DNA of 64,000 bases. Origin: Vicia villosa (taxonomy: Eukaryota; Streptophyta; Magnoliopsida; Fabales; Fabaceae). The stretch is taken from contig NC_081183.1 in NCBI RefSeq assembly GCF_029867415.1, positions 18,038,404 to 18,102,403 on the forward strand, read 5' to 3'. Below, piece by piece: positions 37,265 to 48,152 of the stretch. Both the position numbers and the translations under genes were made by a program. Below the pieces are notes generated by a model. It saw only the letters and a list, made by a program, of their open reading frames with translations. It made no database searches and was not told the origin of the DNA. Positions within the stretch are counted from its first letter, which is position 1; each line of letters opens with the position of its first letter.

Positions 37265-40200
37265 TGTCATACCCCAAATTTGTCCTACCCTTTAACTTCT
37301 AACTGGCTTAGGCTTTACATTCATGTACATACATCACTTAGGTCATAATCCATACCCATGCATGCATATCATTGGTATCAATCAAAGACTAACAAGAAAG
37401 AACTCTTATGGCAAGGAATTTCCTACCAAATGTGAGGATCTGAAGTGTGATTATGTGGCTTTGTTTTCATTGAAGTCTTCCTGGATTAGGGTTCTTCTCA
37501 ACTCAAGGCATTGGGGGAGTGTATATGTTTCAATTCATCTGGTTGTTCCTAATCAGGGTTTCCTTGACCAAAGTCAACCAGTTGACTTTTTGGTCAACCT
37601 TTAATCAGGAATGGATTTTATGAGTGAGAAGCTTTTATACTGACTATGCGGATGCATTCATTTGACTGGATTTGACTGGAGAAGATTTAATCAGGAATTC
37701 CATCAATGATCAGGAAAATCAGAACAGTTGACTTTTGGGTCAAAATCGGAAGAATTATTCAAATATCAACTTTTGATGGAAAATCGGTCAAGAAAAGTCA
37801 AAGAATGGATAAAATCGGGAGTTCGACAAAATTTGCCAAAAATAGAAAAATATCAAAAAAAGGGAAGTTTTATACTTAGAAAAATTTTTGGTCCTTAAAA
37901 AGTCTAATGGACAGCTCACTTCATCACCAATTTACACGTGGCAAATGGCATTTTCTGGAGAAATTTCCAACATCAAAGTTGTTCCTCTCATGGAGGAGAA
38001 CAACTTTTTAGTTGGACACTTTTTCATATGAAGCATGGTTGAAGAGCTATTAATGTTTGAAGTGGGAGATTTTCATTCAAATCAAGTCATAAGGCAGGGC
38101 AGATTTCTGGGCATACGTGAAGCATTTCATCAAACACGTGATGTGCCATATTTGAAACCAATTCTAGAGCAATTCAAGAACCCTAAAAATGAAAACTTGG
38201 TATGTATCCACTCTTTTCTATGTCCTATACTTATTGAAGCAAGAATCAATTCATTTGAATGAGTGTGGAACAAATTACAAGGCCTCAAAGTGGTGATGAC
38301 ACAAAACGCCTCGTAGCACAAAGCTGAGTCAGAATCCCAAGTCACACGCATGCATTTGATCAAACACATGGTGTGCTGACTTTGAAGCCAATTTTATAGG
38401 TCTACAAATTTCCATTGAAATCAATCTTGGTGGCAAACTCTTCCTTGCTATGCTCTCTATCCAACAAGCTAATGTAGATTAGTTTTGGTGGCATGATCAA
38501 TGAGATACAAAGCCCTAAAGTTGTGCTTTAACTAAGTCACATATTGGCTACAAATAGGAAGTCAGGATAAGTCACATGCGTGCCTCAAACCTATTGTGTG
38601 TCACCATGTTTGTGAGCGATTTTCTCATGTTTCCAGGCTTCGTTTCAAAAGAGTTCCAACATGAATTTTAATCTACCTTATACCCTCTTCATTTTGAGCA
38701 CAAATTTGAATTGATTGGAGAATCATAGCCAAAGATATATGGGCTTAAAGTAAGTACCATGAGCATTATTTTTGACAAGGCACCTCAATATTCTGCAGCC
38801 AACACGTGAAAATGCTGCTCTAAAACTCCATGCAGCCACACCATACGTAACCCCCCATGCAACACACACCATCATAAACCACATGCACCTTCATGCTATA
38901 TAAGATAAAACCCTTCACAAATTCAAGGGAGGATAATTCACTTTTCTCAGTTTCACAAAAAGACACACTTCCATTTTCATCTTCACTCTCTCTTCTCTCC
39001 ACTCCATTCTCTCTCATCTTTCTCTCCCAACAAACTTAACAAACTCGTAACAACTTTCTACCACCACCATAACTAACCTTCAACACCATCATCCTCCATG
39101 AATCTTCTTCTTCTCTCATCTCCACCGCCAAGAACCCCCACCATCTTCATCTATTCTCTTTCTCGCCTCACCGTCATCCACACTCCAATCATCACCATCA
39201 CTGAGTTCTTTCTCACAACATCATCAACATCATCTCCATCATCATCTTCGCTTCCTCCACAACAATAACAGACTCAGCAACCTTCAATCCCATCCATCAA
39301 CACACATTCTCACTTCTCTGCACAACAACCGCATCGTCATCCTCATCCACCTCCCGTCATCACCACTCTCATCAAATCGCAGCAAACTCTCCTCAATCTT
39401 CATCATCATTGCAACCCCGTCAGCTTCTCAATCATCATCACCGTGTCCAAGGAACCAAGAGAAATCCATAGCATCTCATAGGAATTTTCTACTTCTTCAA
39501 GATTCAAACTTCAAACAGGTAAGCACTCTCAAACCTCTCTCAGCATGTGTGGATCGATAGATAAAGCATATATTGATATGTGTAGTGCAAATTCGTGTGT
39601 GGAGCTTTGATTCTTGTGTTTGACTTCAGTTTACGTGTCATGGTGTGTGTATGCTCGTTTGAAATACGTATTTGAGTCGTACATAATATAGGAAAGACGC
39701 TGATGCAAGGATTTTCATGAAAGTTTTGCAAACTAGGGTTTAGTTGTTGCTCTCTGTTAGAACATTAGAAAGAGAATTAACAAAAACTAATTGTAGATTC
39801 GTGATCAGTGTGAAAAAACAAGGGGAAAGGTATCTTCTTTTTTTAATTTCTAGGCGGATCTATGGTTGCCGGCGCCGCCGTGGAGGACGTTAGTCCGTCG
39901 GAGAAGAAAGTGAATAGTACCACATGGTACTGTTCACGTGAGCTGCATGTGAGCCCTCATTCTCCACTTGCATATGTGGCACTCTATCATTGGTGCTTGA
40001 GTTCATTTTCTCCTTTTGTTTTTATTGGTGGACGCGTGTTGGCGTTTCATTGACCAGGGTAATCGGTTTGTCTTTTAGTGACTTAAGTTGGGGTGACCCA
40101 TTGATACATGTTAATATGTCACGTTTGCAGTAAAACCATAGTCCATGAATAATCACATGCTGAACAAAATAAATGCTGATTAAATAAAAAGGCAATGAAC

Positions 40201-41890
40201 AAATGAAGTGAAATAAAAAATGGAAAGAAGTGAGAGGTGAGTTGGGCCACGCATTTGGGGCCTTCTCATCGTTTCTGAATCATACCCCTCCGTTGCTGGC
40301 GCACCATGCATGCCTGGATTGGGCCTCTACGCGCCCATGCTTCCTCCACCCCCTGTTTCTGGCCCAGAATGCATTTAACATAGTTTTAGCTCATTTAGAA
40401 AAACTGCTAATGCACCCCCAGGCAGTCCAAACTTCTTTTTCTTTTAAATTTTGTTTTCTTTTGCTTCTTAAGTCTTTTTTTTAAACCAAATAAAAGTATA
40501 AAAAATGATTTTGGGTATTTTAGAGTGTGTGAATAATTGTCATAAATTTTGTTGATTTTTCTTAATTGTTTTAGTCCTTTTAATAAACCTTTTTCTTCAC
40601 AATATATTTGAATTTCCTTTGATTAATATTTCTTTGTAAATAATTCTCTAATAGACTTAGGATTTAGTTTTTAGTCTTGATTTTTGTATAGAATTAATGG
40701 ATGTATGTGTGCTTGTGAGCATCATTTGGTTGCTATAATTCTCAATTTTATTTGTCGCATATTGATTTTCCTTTACCTATTCCATGTATAGTTTTTGTTA
40801 ATAATCGTATGGCTTCTATTATTTTAATCCCCATGTGTAGACAACTTAGACTAGATTTAGAAATAGTTCCCTTCTTTCATTCTTTTCCCTTTCAACTTTT
40901 AAAATACTTAATAAATATCGATGAAGATCATACCGTTACTATATTTCATAGTAGGAAAGAAATGATTGGGGTGTAGGCCCCGATGTATGTTCTTTCCTAC
41001 TCAGCGGAGAAGAAATGATTGAGGTGTGAAACCTCGATGTATTTCTTAACCGTTATTTAGAGAAACGATCGTGGTGTAGGCCTCGATGTGCATTCTCTAA
41101 ATATTCACAAAAGAACTCTTTTTGTATCTCCTTTACTTAGCGGAGAAGAAATGATTGAGGTGTGAAACCTCGATGTATTTCTTAACCGTTATTTAGAGAA
41201 ACGATTGTGGCGTAGGCCTCGATGTGCGTTCTCTAAATATGCAAAACAAAAACTCTTTTTGGTATGACCTAAGTCACAAAGTTAAAATCCCCATAAAAGA
41301 TATCCAGCCAAAAACACTTCAAAATATCTAATAAAGGCTCAGACCTAAACAAAGTAAGGAAGTGATGCGAAGCCTTGTAGTAGGTTCTCGTCATCATGGA
41401 ATTACCCTAAAAGACACAAACCAATCTCTCTTCTTCTTTCTAAGGGCATGTTATCTCCGCTCCATTGCATCCTAGGCCGTCCCCTTGTGCAAGAGCGCGA
41501 GCGTTAACGCCGCCCAACTAAAAAACACAAAACAAACAGAAAATCTTTAGCCGAGCTACGGTAACTCTGATTCCTGAAAAGGATACGTAGGCAGCGGGGT
41601 AGGGCCCGTGCGAGTACAATTCTTTCTTTTCCCTACATTTTGCATTCATTTCGCATTTAGACATAGACATAGATATACACCCATTAGATAGAAACAAACA
41701 TAGGTGGATACCATCGAGTACGATGGGCGCGAGGGGTGCTAATACCTTCCCCTTGCGTAACCGACTCCCGTACCCTGTTCTCTGGTCGCAAGACCCTGTT
41801 CCTTCCTTTGTTAGGTTTTCTGATATTCCTTTCCCTTATGGGATAAATATATTGGTGGCGACTCTGTTCATTTTTCGCGAGCGTGCGACA
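37265..41890 (+). mobile_element. Nested Ogre-like solo LTR, 4626 bp, plus orientation
   Basis: Starts TGTCATACCCCAAATTTGTCC and ends GCGAGCGTGCGACA, the same termini as the LTR at 24625-29576 in the opposite direction. Perfect target duplication GGCGT at 37260-37264 and 41891-41895. No internal region remains. A TATA-like GCTATATAAG near 38895 supports the plus orientation. It entered the Tat element between pol and the antisense gene, so it is younger than that insertion. The open frames inside have no recognisable product. Confidence 0.9.
40950..41245. repeat. Hairpin-unit array in the nested Ogre-like LTR
   Basis: Five units start near 40952, 41009, 41059, 41145 and 41194; the second pair repeats the first with a period of about 135 bp. 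Each unit can fold: GGAAAGAA with TTCTTTCC, or AAGAAAT with ATTTCTT, around an inner GGGG/CCCC or GAGGT/ACCTC stem. It is the positional counterpart of 25285-25550. Confidence 0.85.
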
Positions 41891-41895
41891 GGCGT

Positions 41896-42103
41896 GAACG
41901 ATCCCATCGCGAGCTGGGGTTCTGCCGTGCAGTACTTCCACGGAGGGTCTAGGTGTAGAGTCTTCCGTGTGGTCGGTCTTCCCGTTTCGTGGGGAAATTC
42001 GACCGTTGCTATCGTGGAGTCCTCGCGTTCGTACCGATAACGCGGGTCCCTGCCCGGCTAGCGCCCGTGTTGGATACGGGTGTCCGGGGGCGTTAGGTTG
42101 GGT
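41896..42103. other. Spacer between nested LTR and pol
   Basis: GC-richer sequence of the Tat element downstream of the pol stop. No feature recognised. Confidence 0.5.
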
Positions 42104-45043
42104 CTAACTGTAATAACGTCTGAGTTTTTCAGCGTTCCAAGGCCGAGCAAGTTTTACTCCGAGGAGATCCTCGAGGTAGTAGGCGCCGTTCTCGGTTTTA
42201 TCGTAAACTCGGTACGGGCCTTCCCAGTTTGGGGCTAGTTTACCCTCGCGCGAATCCTTCATATTTCTGCGGAGCACCAGGGCGCCGACTTTGAATTCGC
42301 GCTTGATAACTTTGGTGTTGTAGCGGAGGGCTATCTGTTGTTTTAATTTTGCTTCTCGGAGGGAAGATCCTGTGCGGATCTCCTCGACCATGTCGAGCTC
42401 TTCCCTCATAGCTTCGTCGTTGAGCTCCTCTTCGAGGGGTGATTCGGTGCACCGAGAAGGTTCTCGGATTTCCACGGGGATCACGGCTTCGGTGCCGTAG
42501 GTTAGCCTAAAGGGAGTTTCGCCTGTGCTCGAGTGGGGGGTTGTCCTATATGCCCAAAGCACACTATGTAGTTCTTCAACCCAAGCTTTTTTGGCTTCGC
42601 CGAGTCTTCTCTTTAGTCCTCGGAGGATGACTCGGTTGGCTGCCTCGGCTTGTCCGTTTGTCTGAGGATGCTCGACTGAGGTGAAGTGCTGCTTCGTGCC
42701 GAGCTTGGCCACAAACTCTCGGAACTTTTTGTCGGTGAACTGGGTGCCATTGTCGGTGACTATGGCCTGAGGTACCTCGAACCGGGCTAGTATGTTTCGC
42801 TTGTAGAAACGGAGCACGTTTTGAGACGTGATTTTGGCGAGCGCCTCGGCTTCTATCCATTTCGTGAAGTAATCGACGGCGACCACGAGATATTTATTTT
42901 GGTACGAGCCGACCGGGAATGGTCCGAGGAGGTCCATTCCCCAGGTGGAGAAAGGCCAAGGTGATGATAGAGATTTGAGTTCGTTGGGGGGAGCCAAGTG
43001 CATGTCGGCATGACGCTGGCATTTGTCGCATTTACGGACATGCTCTTTGGCGTCTTGTTGCATGGTTGGCCAATAGTAACCGGCCCTGAGGGCTTTCCTC
43101 GCTAGTGATCGGCCGCCGAGATGCTGGCCGTTTATCCCCTCGTGGAGCTCTTGGAGTATCTCAGATGCTTGCGATGTGTCGACACATTTAAGGAGAGGGA
43201 TGGAGAAGCCTCGTCGGTATAGTTTGTCCTCGATGACCGTGTACGAGCAGGCTCGTCTCTTGATAGTTGAAGCTTCCTTCGCGTCGGCAGGTAGTTCGTC
43301 CTTGGTGAGGAAGTTATGTACCGGGGTCATCCAGCAGTGGTCGTCCCCGATAGCGAACACTTGCAGAGCTTGTGCATTTTTGCTTATGCTCGGTCTGGGT
43401 AAGATTTCTTGGATTACCGACTTGTTTCCGCCTTTCTTTCTCGTACTCGCAAGTTTGGATAATATGTCGGCGCGTGAGTTATGCTCCCGGGGAATGTGCT
43501 CGACGTCTGCCTTTGTGAACTTTTTCATCTTCTCTCTGACGAGAGTGGGATATTCGGCCAGTGTGTCGTTTTTGGCTTGGTACTCGCCGCTGACTTGAGA
43601 AGCAACGAGCTGGGAATCGGTGTAAATCATGACCTCTCGAGCTCCTACATCCTCGGCAAGACGTAAGCCTGCTAGGAGAGCTTCGTACTCGGCCTGGTTG
43701 TTCGACGTGGTAAAAGATAAGACCAAGGATACTTCGATGATGAGCCCCTCGTCATTCTCTAGGATAATGCCGGCTCCGCTTCCCGAGGTGCTCGAAGCGC
43801 CGTCCACGTAGATGGTCCATTTGTTTTTGGTGGGGGTCGGGCAGCTGGAAATAGAGGTCATCTCGGCCACGAAATCAGCGAGCGCTTGGGCCTTTAGTGC
43901 CTTCCTGCCCTCGTATTGTATGTCGAATTCGGACAGCTCGAGGGACCATCTTAGCATTCTCCCGGCCATGTCTGGTCGGCTAAGAAGTTGTTTGATGGGT
44001 TGGTCTGTCCGGACGACGATGGTATGGGCGAGGAAGTAATATCTCAGCCTCCTAGCAGCTGTTATCAGAGCCAGTGAGACCTTCTCTATTTGTTGATATC
44101 GCACCTCGGGTCCTTGTAGGGCTTTGCTCGTGAAGTATACCGGTTTCTGCCCGTCTTCAGCTTCTCGGATCAAGGCCGCGCTGGCTGCTTCGTTTGAGAC
44201 GGCCAGGTAGAGATATAGGATCTCGTCGCTATCTGGTCGGGAGAGGACGGGCGGCCTGGAGAGAACTTGCTTGAGGTGGGACAGCGCTTGCTCGCATTCC
44301 TCGGACCATTCAAAGGTTGCTTCTTTCCGAAGTAACTTAAAGAATGGGAGGGCATGCTGGGCGGATCTCGCGACGAAGCGGGATAGTGCCGTGAGCATTC
44401 CGTTTAGTACTTGGATAGATTTTTTATTGACGGGGGTAGGGAGTTCTGAGAATGCTCGGCATTTATCGGGATTGGCTTCTATTCCTCGCTCGGTCAGATA
44501 GAAACCGAGGAACTTGCCTGCCCGTACGCCGAAGGTGCATTTCTCAGGGTTGAAACGCATCTTGCAGGCTCGGGCTTGCTTGAACACTCGTTCAAGGTGC
44601 GTTTTGTGTTCGGCGTCTTCCCGAGATTTGACAATCATGTCGTCCATATAAACCTCGAGGGTGTCGCCGATCTCTCCCCGGAAAACTTTGTTCATCATCC
44701 GCTGGTACGTAGCTCCGGCGTTCTTGAGTCCGAACGACATTACGTTATAGTAATAGTTGCCCGACTCGGTCATGAAGGCCGTGCATTGCTTGTCGCATCT
44801 CGCCATGGGAATTTGGTTGTAACCTGAATAAGCATCCATAAATGATAACAATTTATAGTCGGCCGAGTTGTCGACCAGTCTATCAATATTAGGTAAAGGA
44901 TAAGCATCTTTGGGGCATGCCCGGTTAACATCGGTATAATCAACGCACATTCTCCATTTTCCATTAGATTTTTTGACAAGTACAACGTTTGAGAGCCAAG
45001 TTGAATACTTGGCCTCGGAAATAAAATTTGCCTCTAGGAGGTC
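42104..45043 (-). CDS. pol: Tat-lineage pol: reverse transcriptase, RNase H, second RNase H, integrase
   Basis: Open for 979 codons after the stop at 45046-45044; the first internal ATG is at 44950. Numbered from that Met: RT with CVDYTDVNRACPKDAYPLP and YMDD at 101-104. RNase H lies around 240-360. A second, archaeal-type RNase H has acidic residues in YVDGASS (D383), NNQAEYEALLAGL (about 417-429), YTDSQ (D445) and RADILSKL (D495). Integrase has the zinc site H603, H610, C641, C644 and the catalytic triad D673, D733, E769 (D-x59-D-x35-E). The C-terminal NWEGPYRVYDKTENGAYYL is a chromatin-proximal GPY/F-type tail. All catalytic residues are present. It is in the same frame as gag-pro upstream, separated by one stop. 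It copies and inserts the element. Confidence 0.95.
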   Translation of the reverse strand, partial: DLLEANFISEAKYSTWLSNVVLVKKSNGKWRMCVDYTDVNRACPKDAYPLPNIDRLVDNSADYKLLSFMDAYSGYNQIPMARCDKQCTAFMTESGNYYYNVMSFGLKNAGATYQRMMNKVFRGEIGDTLEVYMDDMIVKSREDAEHKTHLERVFKQARACKMRFNPEKCTFGVRAGKFLGFYLTERGIEANPDKCRAFSELPTPVNKKSIQVLNGMLTALSRFVARSAQHALPFFKLLRKEATFEWSEECEQALSHLKQVLSRPPVLSRPDSDEILYLYLAVSNEAASAALIREAEDGQKPVYFTSKALQGPEVRYQQIEKVSLALITAARRLRYYFLAHTIVVRTDQPIKQLLSRPDMAGRMLRWSLELSEFDIQYEGRKALKAQALADFVAEMTSISSCPTPTKNKWTIYVDGASSTSGSGAGIILENDEGLIIEVSLVLSFTTSNNQAEYEALLAGLRLAEDVGAREVMIYTDSQLVASQVSGEYQAKNDTLAEYPTLVREKMKKFTKADVEHIPREHNSRADILSKLASTRKKGGNKSVIQEILPRPSISKNAQALQVFAIGDDHCWMTPVHNFLTKDELPADAKEASTIKRRACSYTVIEDKLYRRGFSIPLLKCVDTSQASEILQELHEGINGQHLGGRSLARKALRAGYYWPTMQQDAKEHVRKCDKCQRHADMHLAPPNELKSLSSPWPFSTWGMDLLGPFPVGSYQNKYLVVAVDYFTKWIEAEALAKITSQNVLRFYKRNILARFEVPQAIVTDNGTQFTDKKFREFVAKLGTKQHFTSVEHPQTNGQAEAANRVILRGLKRRLGEAKKAWVEELHSVLWAYRTTPHSSTGETPFRLTYGTEAVIPVEIREPSRCTESPLEEELNDEAMREELDMVEEIRTGSSLREAKLKQQIALRYNTKVIKREFKVGALVLRRNMKDSREGKLAPNWEGPYRVYDKTENGAYYLEDLLGVKLARPWNAEKLRRYYS

Positions 45044-45046
45044 TTA
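45044..45046 (-). other. Single in-frame stop (TAA) between gag-pro and pol
   Basis: Context GCT GTA TAA GAC CTC on the minus strand. The frame is open on both sides for over 900 codons. Downstream it immediately reads DLLEANFISEAKYSTWLSNV, the usual lead into RT. It may be a recent mutation of a sense codon, or a site of readthrough or splicing; Ogre-type relatives use splicing between these parts. Confidence 0.9.
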
Positions 45047-48000
45047 TACAGCTTTCTCGGCAGCCTCCGCTTTCTCGGGAGACTGCCGACGCCTACGTTG
45101 AACTACTGCCTTTACGGCTGGGTCGATGGAGAGGTGGTGGCAGGCGACCTCAGGGTCGAGTCCGGGCATTTCTGCTGCACTCCAGGCGAACAAGTCGGCG
45201 TTGGCTTGAAGACATGCCACGAGCTGCTTCCTCGGAAGATCTGGGATGTCCTTGCCGATCTTTACCGCTTTGTCGGGGTTGTCGCCCAGCGGGATGAGGT
45301 CGAAGTCTCCGTCTCGGATGGGCCTGACGGGGTGAGTTGCATTCGGCCTTCTTTCTTCGGCATTCTTCAGCTCTTTGTCAGTAAACCGAGCGTCTAAGTC
45401 GATGGAGCTGACGTTCGGTGGATGTTGATCTTCCTGAGGGTGACTGTCTTCGACCCTCGGCTTTTTGTTTGGATCTGATGGAGGGGCAATCAGCTGCAAC
45501 CCCTTCACGGAGGCGTCGAAAATCCTTCTAGCCGCTTCGATGTCTGCATTGATGGTGACCACTCGTCCTCGCTTTGTGTAAAATTTCATTTTGAGGTGGA
45601 CGGTGGAGGGGCCGGCAGTGAGTTCGGCCAGAGTAGGACGTCCGATGATACAGTTGTAGAGAGTCTTGCAGTCGATTACCAAGAATCTTGTCTTGACCTT
45701 CCTAGATGCCTCCTCTTCTCCGAAAGTGACGATTAACTCGACGTATCCCCACGGCTTGGTGGTAGCACCGTTGAAGCCTTGGAGATCGGAACCCACATAT
45801 GGAGTGAGGTGCGAGTCGTCCAGCTGGAGTGTCCGGAACAGGTGAGAATACATGATGTCGATCGAGCTGCCTTCGTCGACCAGGACTCGTCGGACGTCGA
45901 AATTCGCCATTCTGGCTCGGACCAGTAAAGGAATTGTGGCGTTCGGGGCGCCGCCCGACAGCTCTTCCAAGTAGAAAGTGATCGGGTCCGATTTCCCTTT
46001 AAACTTCCGGGGAGTTGGGGCGACATCAGAGTTGGCGCTGATCAGCTCATCGAATTTTCTCTTTACCGAGCTGATAGTGAGGGAGCCGGGGTCACCGCCG
46101 TTGGAGATGACCATTGCTGTTGGGAAATGCTCCCAGGTACTGAAAGCAGTCGTCACGCCGACTAAAGGGATGAAGTCCTCCGGTCGGGTTACGGACAGCG
46201 CGACTTGAAGTGGTCTGCTGTCTGGTGAGTTCCCCTCGTTAGAGTTCCGAGGGACGTCTCTTCGGGAGGGTTCTCCCTTCTTCGTGTACTTTGATAGGCG
46301 TCCCTCTTTGATCAGGGTCTCTATGGCATCTTTGAGATGTATGCATTCGTCGGTCAGATGCCCGTGACTCTTGTGGTATTTGCAGTATTTGGACTTGTCT
46401 GTCCCCGGCCTTGTAGGATTTGACTTCGGGGGCCTGATGCTGGAGTTCTTGAACTCGGTGTTCTGGCAGTCGGCCGGGATTTTCTCCCGTGAGGCGTTCA
46501 AAGGAGTGTAGTCGTTGAACCGTCCTGCCGGTCCTAGGCGCTCTTTGGCATCTCGGGACCTATCGTCCCTCCTTTTGTCCGGTCCTCGGCGTGATCCTGG
46601 ATCCTCGAGGTTTGAGCTGCGAGCAACATCACTGCCCCTCGAGGCTTTTATCGCGGCTGCCTCGCCTTCTTCAAAGTCGATGAATGCCTTTGCTTTGCGG
46701 AGGAGGGCATTCATCGAGTGCACCTTCTCAATCTTAATGGCCTTCTTGAAGTCACTACCGGGGAGTAGTCCTCGCTCCAAGAGGTATCTCTTCATGTAGT
46801 CGGCCGTCTGCACTTGGACGGCCTCCTTGTTGAACCTTTCGAGGTAATCCCGAAGAGGTTCGTTGGGCCCTTGTATCACGGCCTCGAGGTTGGCTTCCGA
46901 TTTTGGTTGTCGTCGAGAGGCTGTGAAGTGGCTCAAGAAGAGTTCTTTGAGCTCGGTCCAGGAATGGATGGAGTTCGGAGGGAGGTTCCTGTACCAATTC
47001 ATCGCTCCCTTCCTGAGGGTGGTCGGGAAGATGCGGCACTTGATCGAGCCTCTGACGACGTGATAGTCCATGACCGCTTCGATGCTCCGAATATGGTCGT
47101 CGGGGTCAGTGGTCCCGTCGTATTGGTCCAATACTGGCGGTTTTTCCATCCCTCGAGGGAGGTGGGCTCTCCGGATACTGCCGGACAAAGGGCTGCGGAA
47201 GTCCTCTTCGTCGCTTGGCCCCGGAGAAGTGTAGTGCCTGTTTCGCCGGGGTTTTCCTTGGTTGTCGTCCGGACTGGTACGGTTGTCCCGAGGGGGACGT
47301 TCGCCAGGTTTCGGCGCAGCTTTGGAAGGGCCCCGATGGTCCTGTTCGGGGGAGGGGCTTCTCGCTTCAGTGGCTTCTGGCCTCTGGTTCTTCTTGCTCT
47401 TTCTTGGCGGAGAGCGGGAACGTGTCCTCCGGCGGCGATATCTTCTTGGTGGAGACCTTGAAGAGGACGGGGAACGTCGGCGGTACCTCCTTGGTGGTGA
47501 GCGCGAGGAGGAATAGGAGCGTGACCTGTAGTGCTTCCTCGGAGGGGAGCGACGTCGTCGCTGTCTTTCCAGCTCGTGAATTCGGTCATCCTGAATTCGG
47601 AGGAGGCTGTTTGTCAATTGTATTTCTTTGAGCAGGCGGACGGTGATGGGGTCGGTGTCCTCGGGAATGTTGAGCGGCTCCTCTTCTTCTCCATGACGGG
47701 CTCTCCGCCTTTCGGAGGTGTGGGTGAATGAGGAAGCAGCATGCCCGTCTCTGAGGTCGGTCTCATTCACATTCTGGGTACGGTCTGGCCCATTGTGTGT
47801 TCGGATCTGCTCGTCATCCCCATTTTGAACGTGTCCCTCGGGAGGAACGTGGTCAACATTCTGAACCTGTTGGAGGCCCTGCAGCTGCTGGATGCTATGG
47901 ATCTGCTGCCTCCCAGGTGGTGAGGTCTCGTGCCCGGGCCTCCTTTGCCCGACAGGGGTATGCCGATTTCCTCCCTGCCGGCGACGATTTGCTGCGTCGC

Positions 48001-48076
48001 GGGTGGATTCCTCGATTAGTTGCTGCAGGAGGAAGGGATCAGCACTTGGGATGTTGTTGTTGTTGTTGTCAACCAT
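45044..48076 (-). CDS. gag: Tat-lineage gag-protease, 1010 residues
   Basis: Starts at the ATG at 48076 (MVDNNNNN), 77 bp inside the 5' LTR. A basic region at residues about 171-228 has SR/SPPRR repeats (SRSPPRRYRRRSPSSSRSPP) like those of splicing SR proteins. The retrotransposon gag core is at about 310-460 (YDGTTDPDDHIRSIEAVMDY). A variant zinc knuckle C565-x2-H568-x4-H573-x4-C578 follows. The aspartic protease has VLVDEGSSIDIMY (D734) and the downstream CIIGRPTLAELTA. The product packages genomic RNA and releases mature proteins. The frame ends at TAA 45046-45044, then continues open as pol. No other damage was seen. Confidence 0.95.
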   Translation of the reverse strand: MVDNNNNNIPSADPFLLQQLIEESTRDAANRRRQGGNRHTPVGQRRPGHETSPPGRQQIHSIQQLQGLQQVQNVDHVPPEGHVQNGDDEQIRTHNGPDRTQNVNETDLRDGHAASSFTHTSERRRARHGEEEEPLNIPEDTDPITVRLLKEIQLTNSLLRIQDDRIHELERQRRRRSPPRKHYRSRSYSSSRSPPRRYRRRSPSSSRSPPRRYRRRRTRSRSPPRKSKKNQRPEATEARSPSPEQDHRGPSKAAPKPGERPPRDNRTSPDDNQGKPRRNRHYTSPGPSDEEDFRSPLSGSIRRAHLPRGMEKPPVLDQYDGTTDPDDHIRSIEAVMDYHVVRGSIKCRIFPTTLRKGAMNWYRNLPPNSIHSWTELKELFLSHFTASRRQPKSEANLEAVIQGPNEPLRDYLERFNKEAVQVQTADYMKRYLLERGLLPGSDFKKAIKIEKVHSMNALLRKAKAFIDFEEGEAAAIKASRGSDVARSSNLEDPGSRRGPDKRRDDRSRDAKERLGPAGRFNDYTPLNASREKIPADCQNTEFKNSSIRPPKSNPTRPGTDKSKYCKYHKSHGHLTDECIHLKDAIETLIKEGRLSKYTKKGEPSRRDVPRNSNEGNSPDSRPLQVALSVTRPEDFIPLVGVTTAFSTWEHFPTAMVISNGGDPGSLTISSVKRKFDELISANSDVAPTPRKFKGKSDPITFYLEELSGGAPNATIPLLVRARMANFDVRRVLVDEGSSIDIMYSHLFRTLQLDDSHLTPYVGSDLQGFNGATTKPWGYVELIVTFGEEEASRKVKTRFLVIDCKTLYNCIIGRPTLAELTAGPSTVHLKMKFYTKRGRVVTINADIEAARRIFDASVKGLQLIAPPSDPNKKPRVEDSHPQEDQHPPNVSSIDLDARFTDKELKNAEERRPNATHPVRPIRDGDFDLIPLGDNPDKAVKIGKDIPDLPRKQLVACLQANADLFAWSAAEMPGLDPEVACHHLSIDPAVKAVVQRRRRQSPEKAEAAEKAV

Positions 48077-48133
48077 GACAGTTGGAAAAGGATTAGCTTT
48101 GATCTTTGTTTTGTTAAAGACGGGGAAGCAAGT

Positions 48134-48151
48134 TTCCCACAGACGGCGCCA
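48134..48151 (-). promoter_or_regulatory. Primer binding site of the Tat element
   Basis: Minus strand TGGCGCCGTCTGTGGGAA, one base after the 5' LTR. It begins TGG as required to pair with the CCA end of a tRNA. I do not assign the tRNA. Confidence 0.85.
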
Positions 48152-48152
48152 C

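Noticed and set aside
43176..47631. Many plus-strand open frames opposite gag and pol (up to 215 codons)
   Set aside because: They are shadows of the minus-strand Tat genes, favoured by GC-rich codon use; none has a recognised domain.
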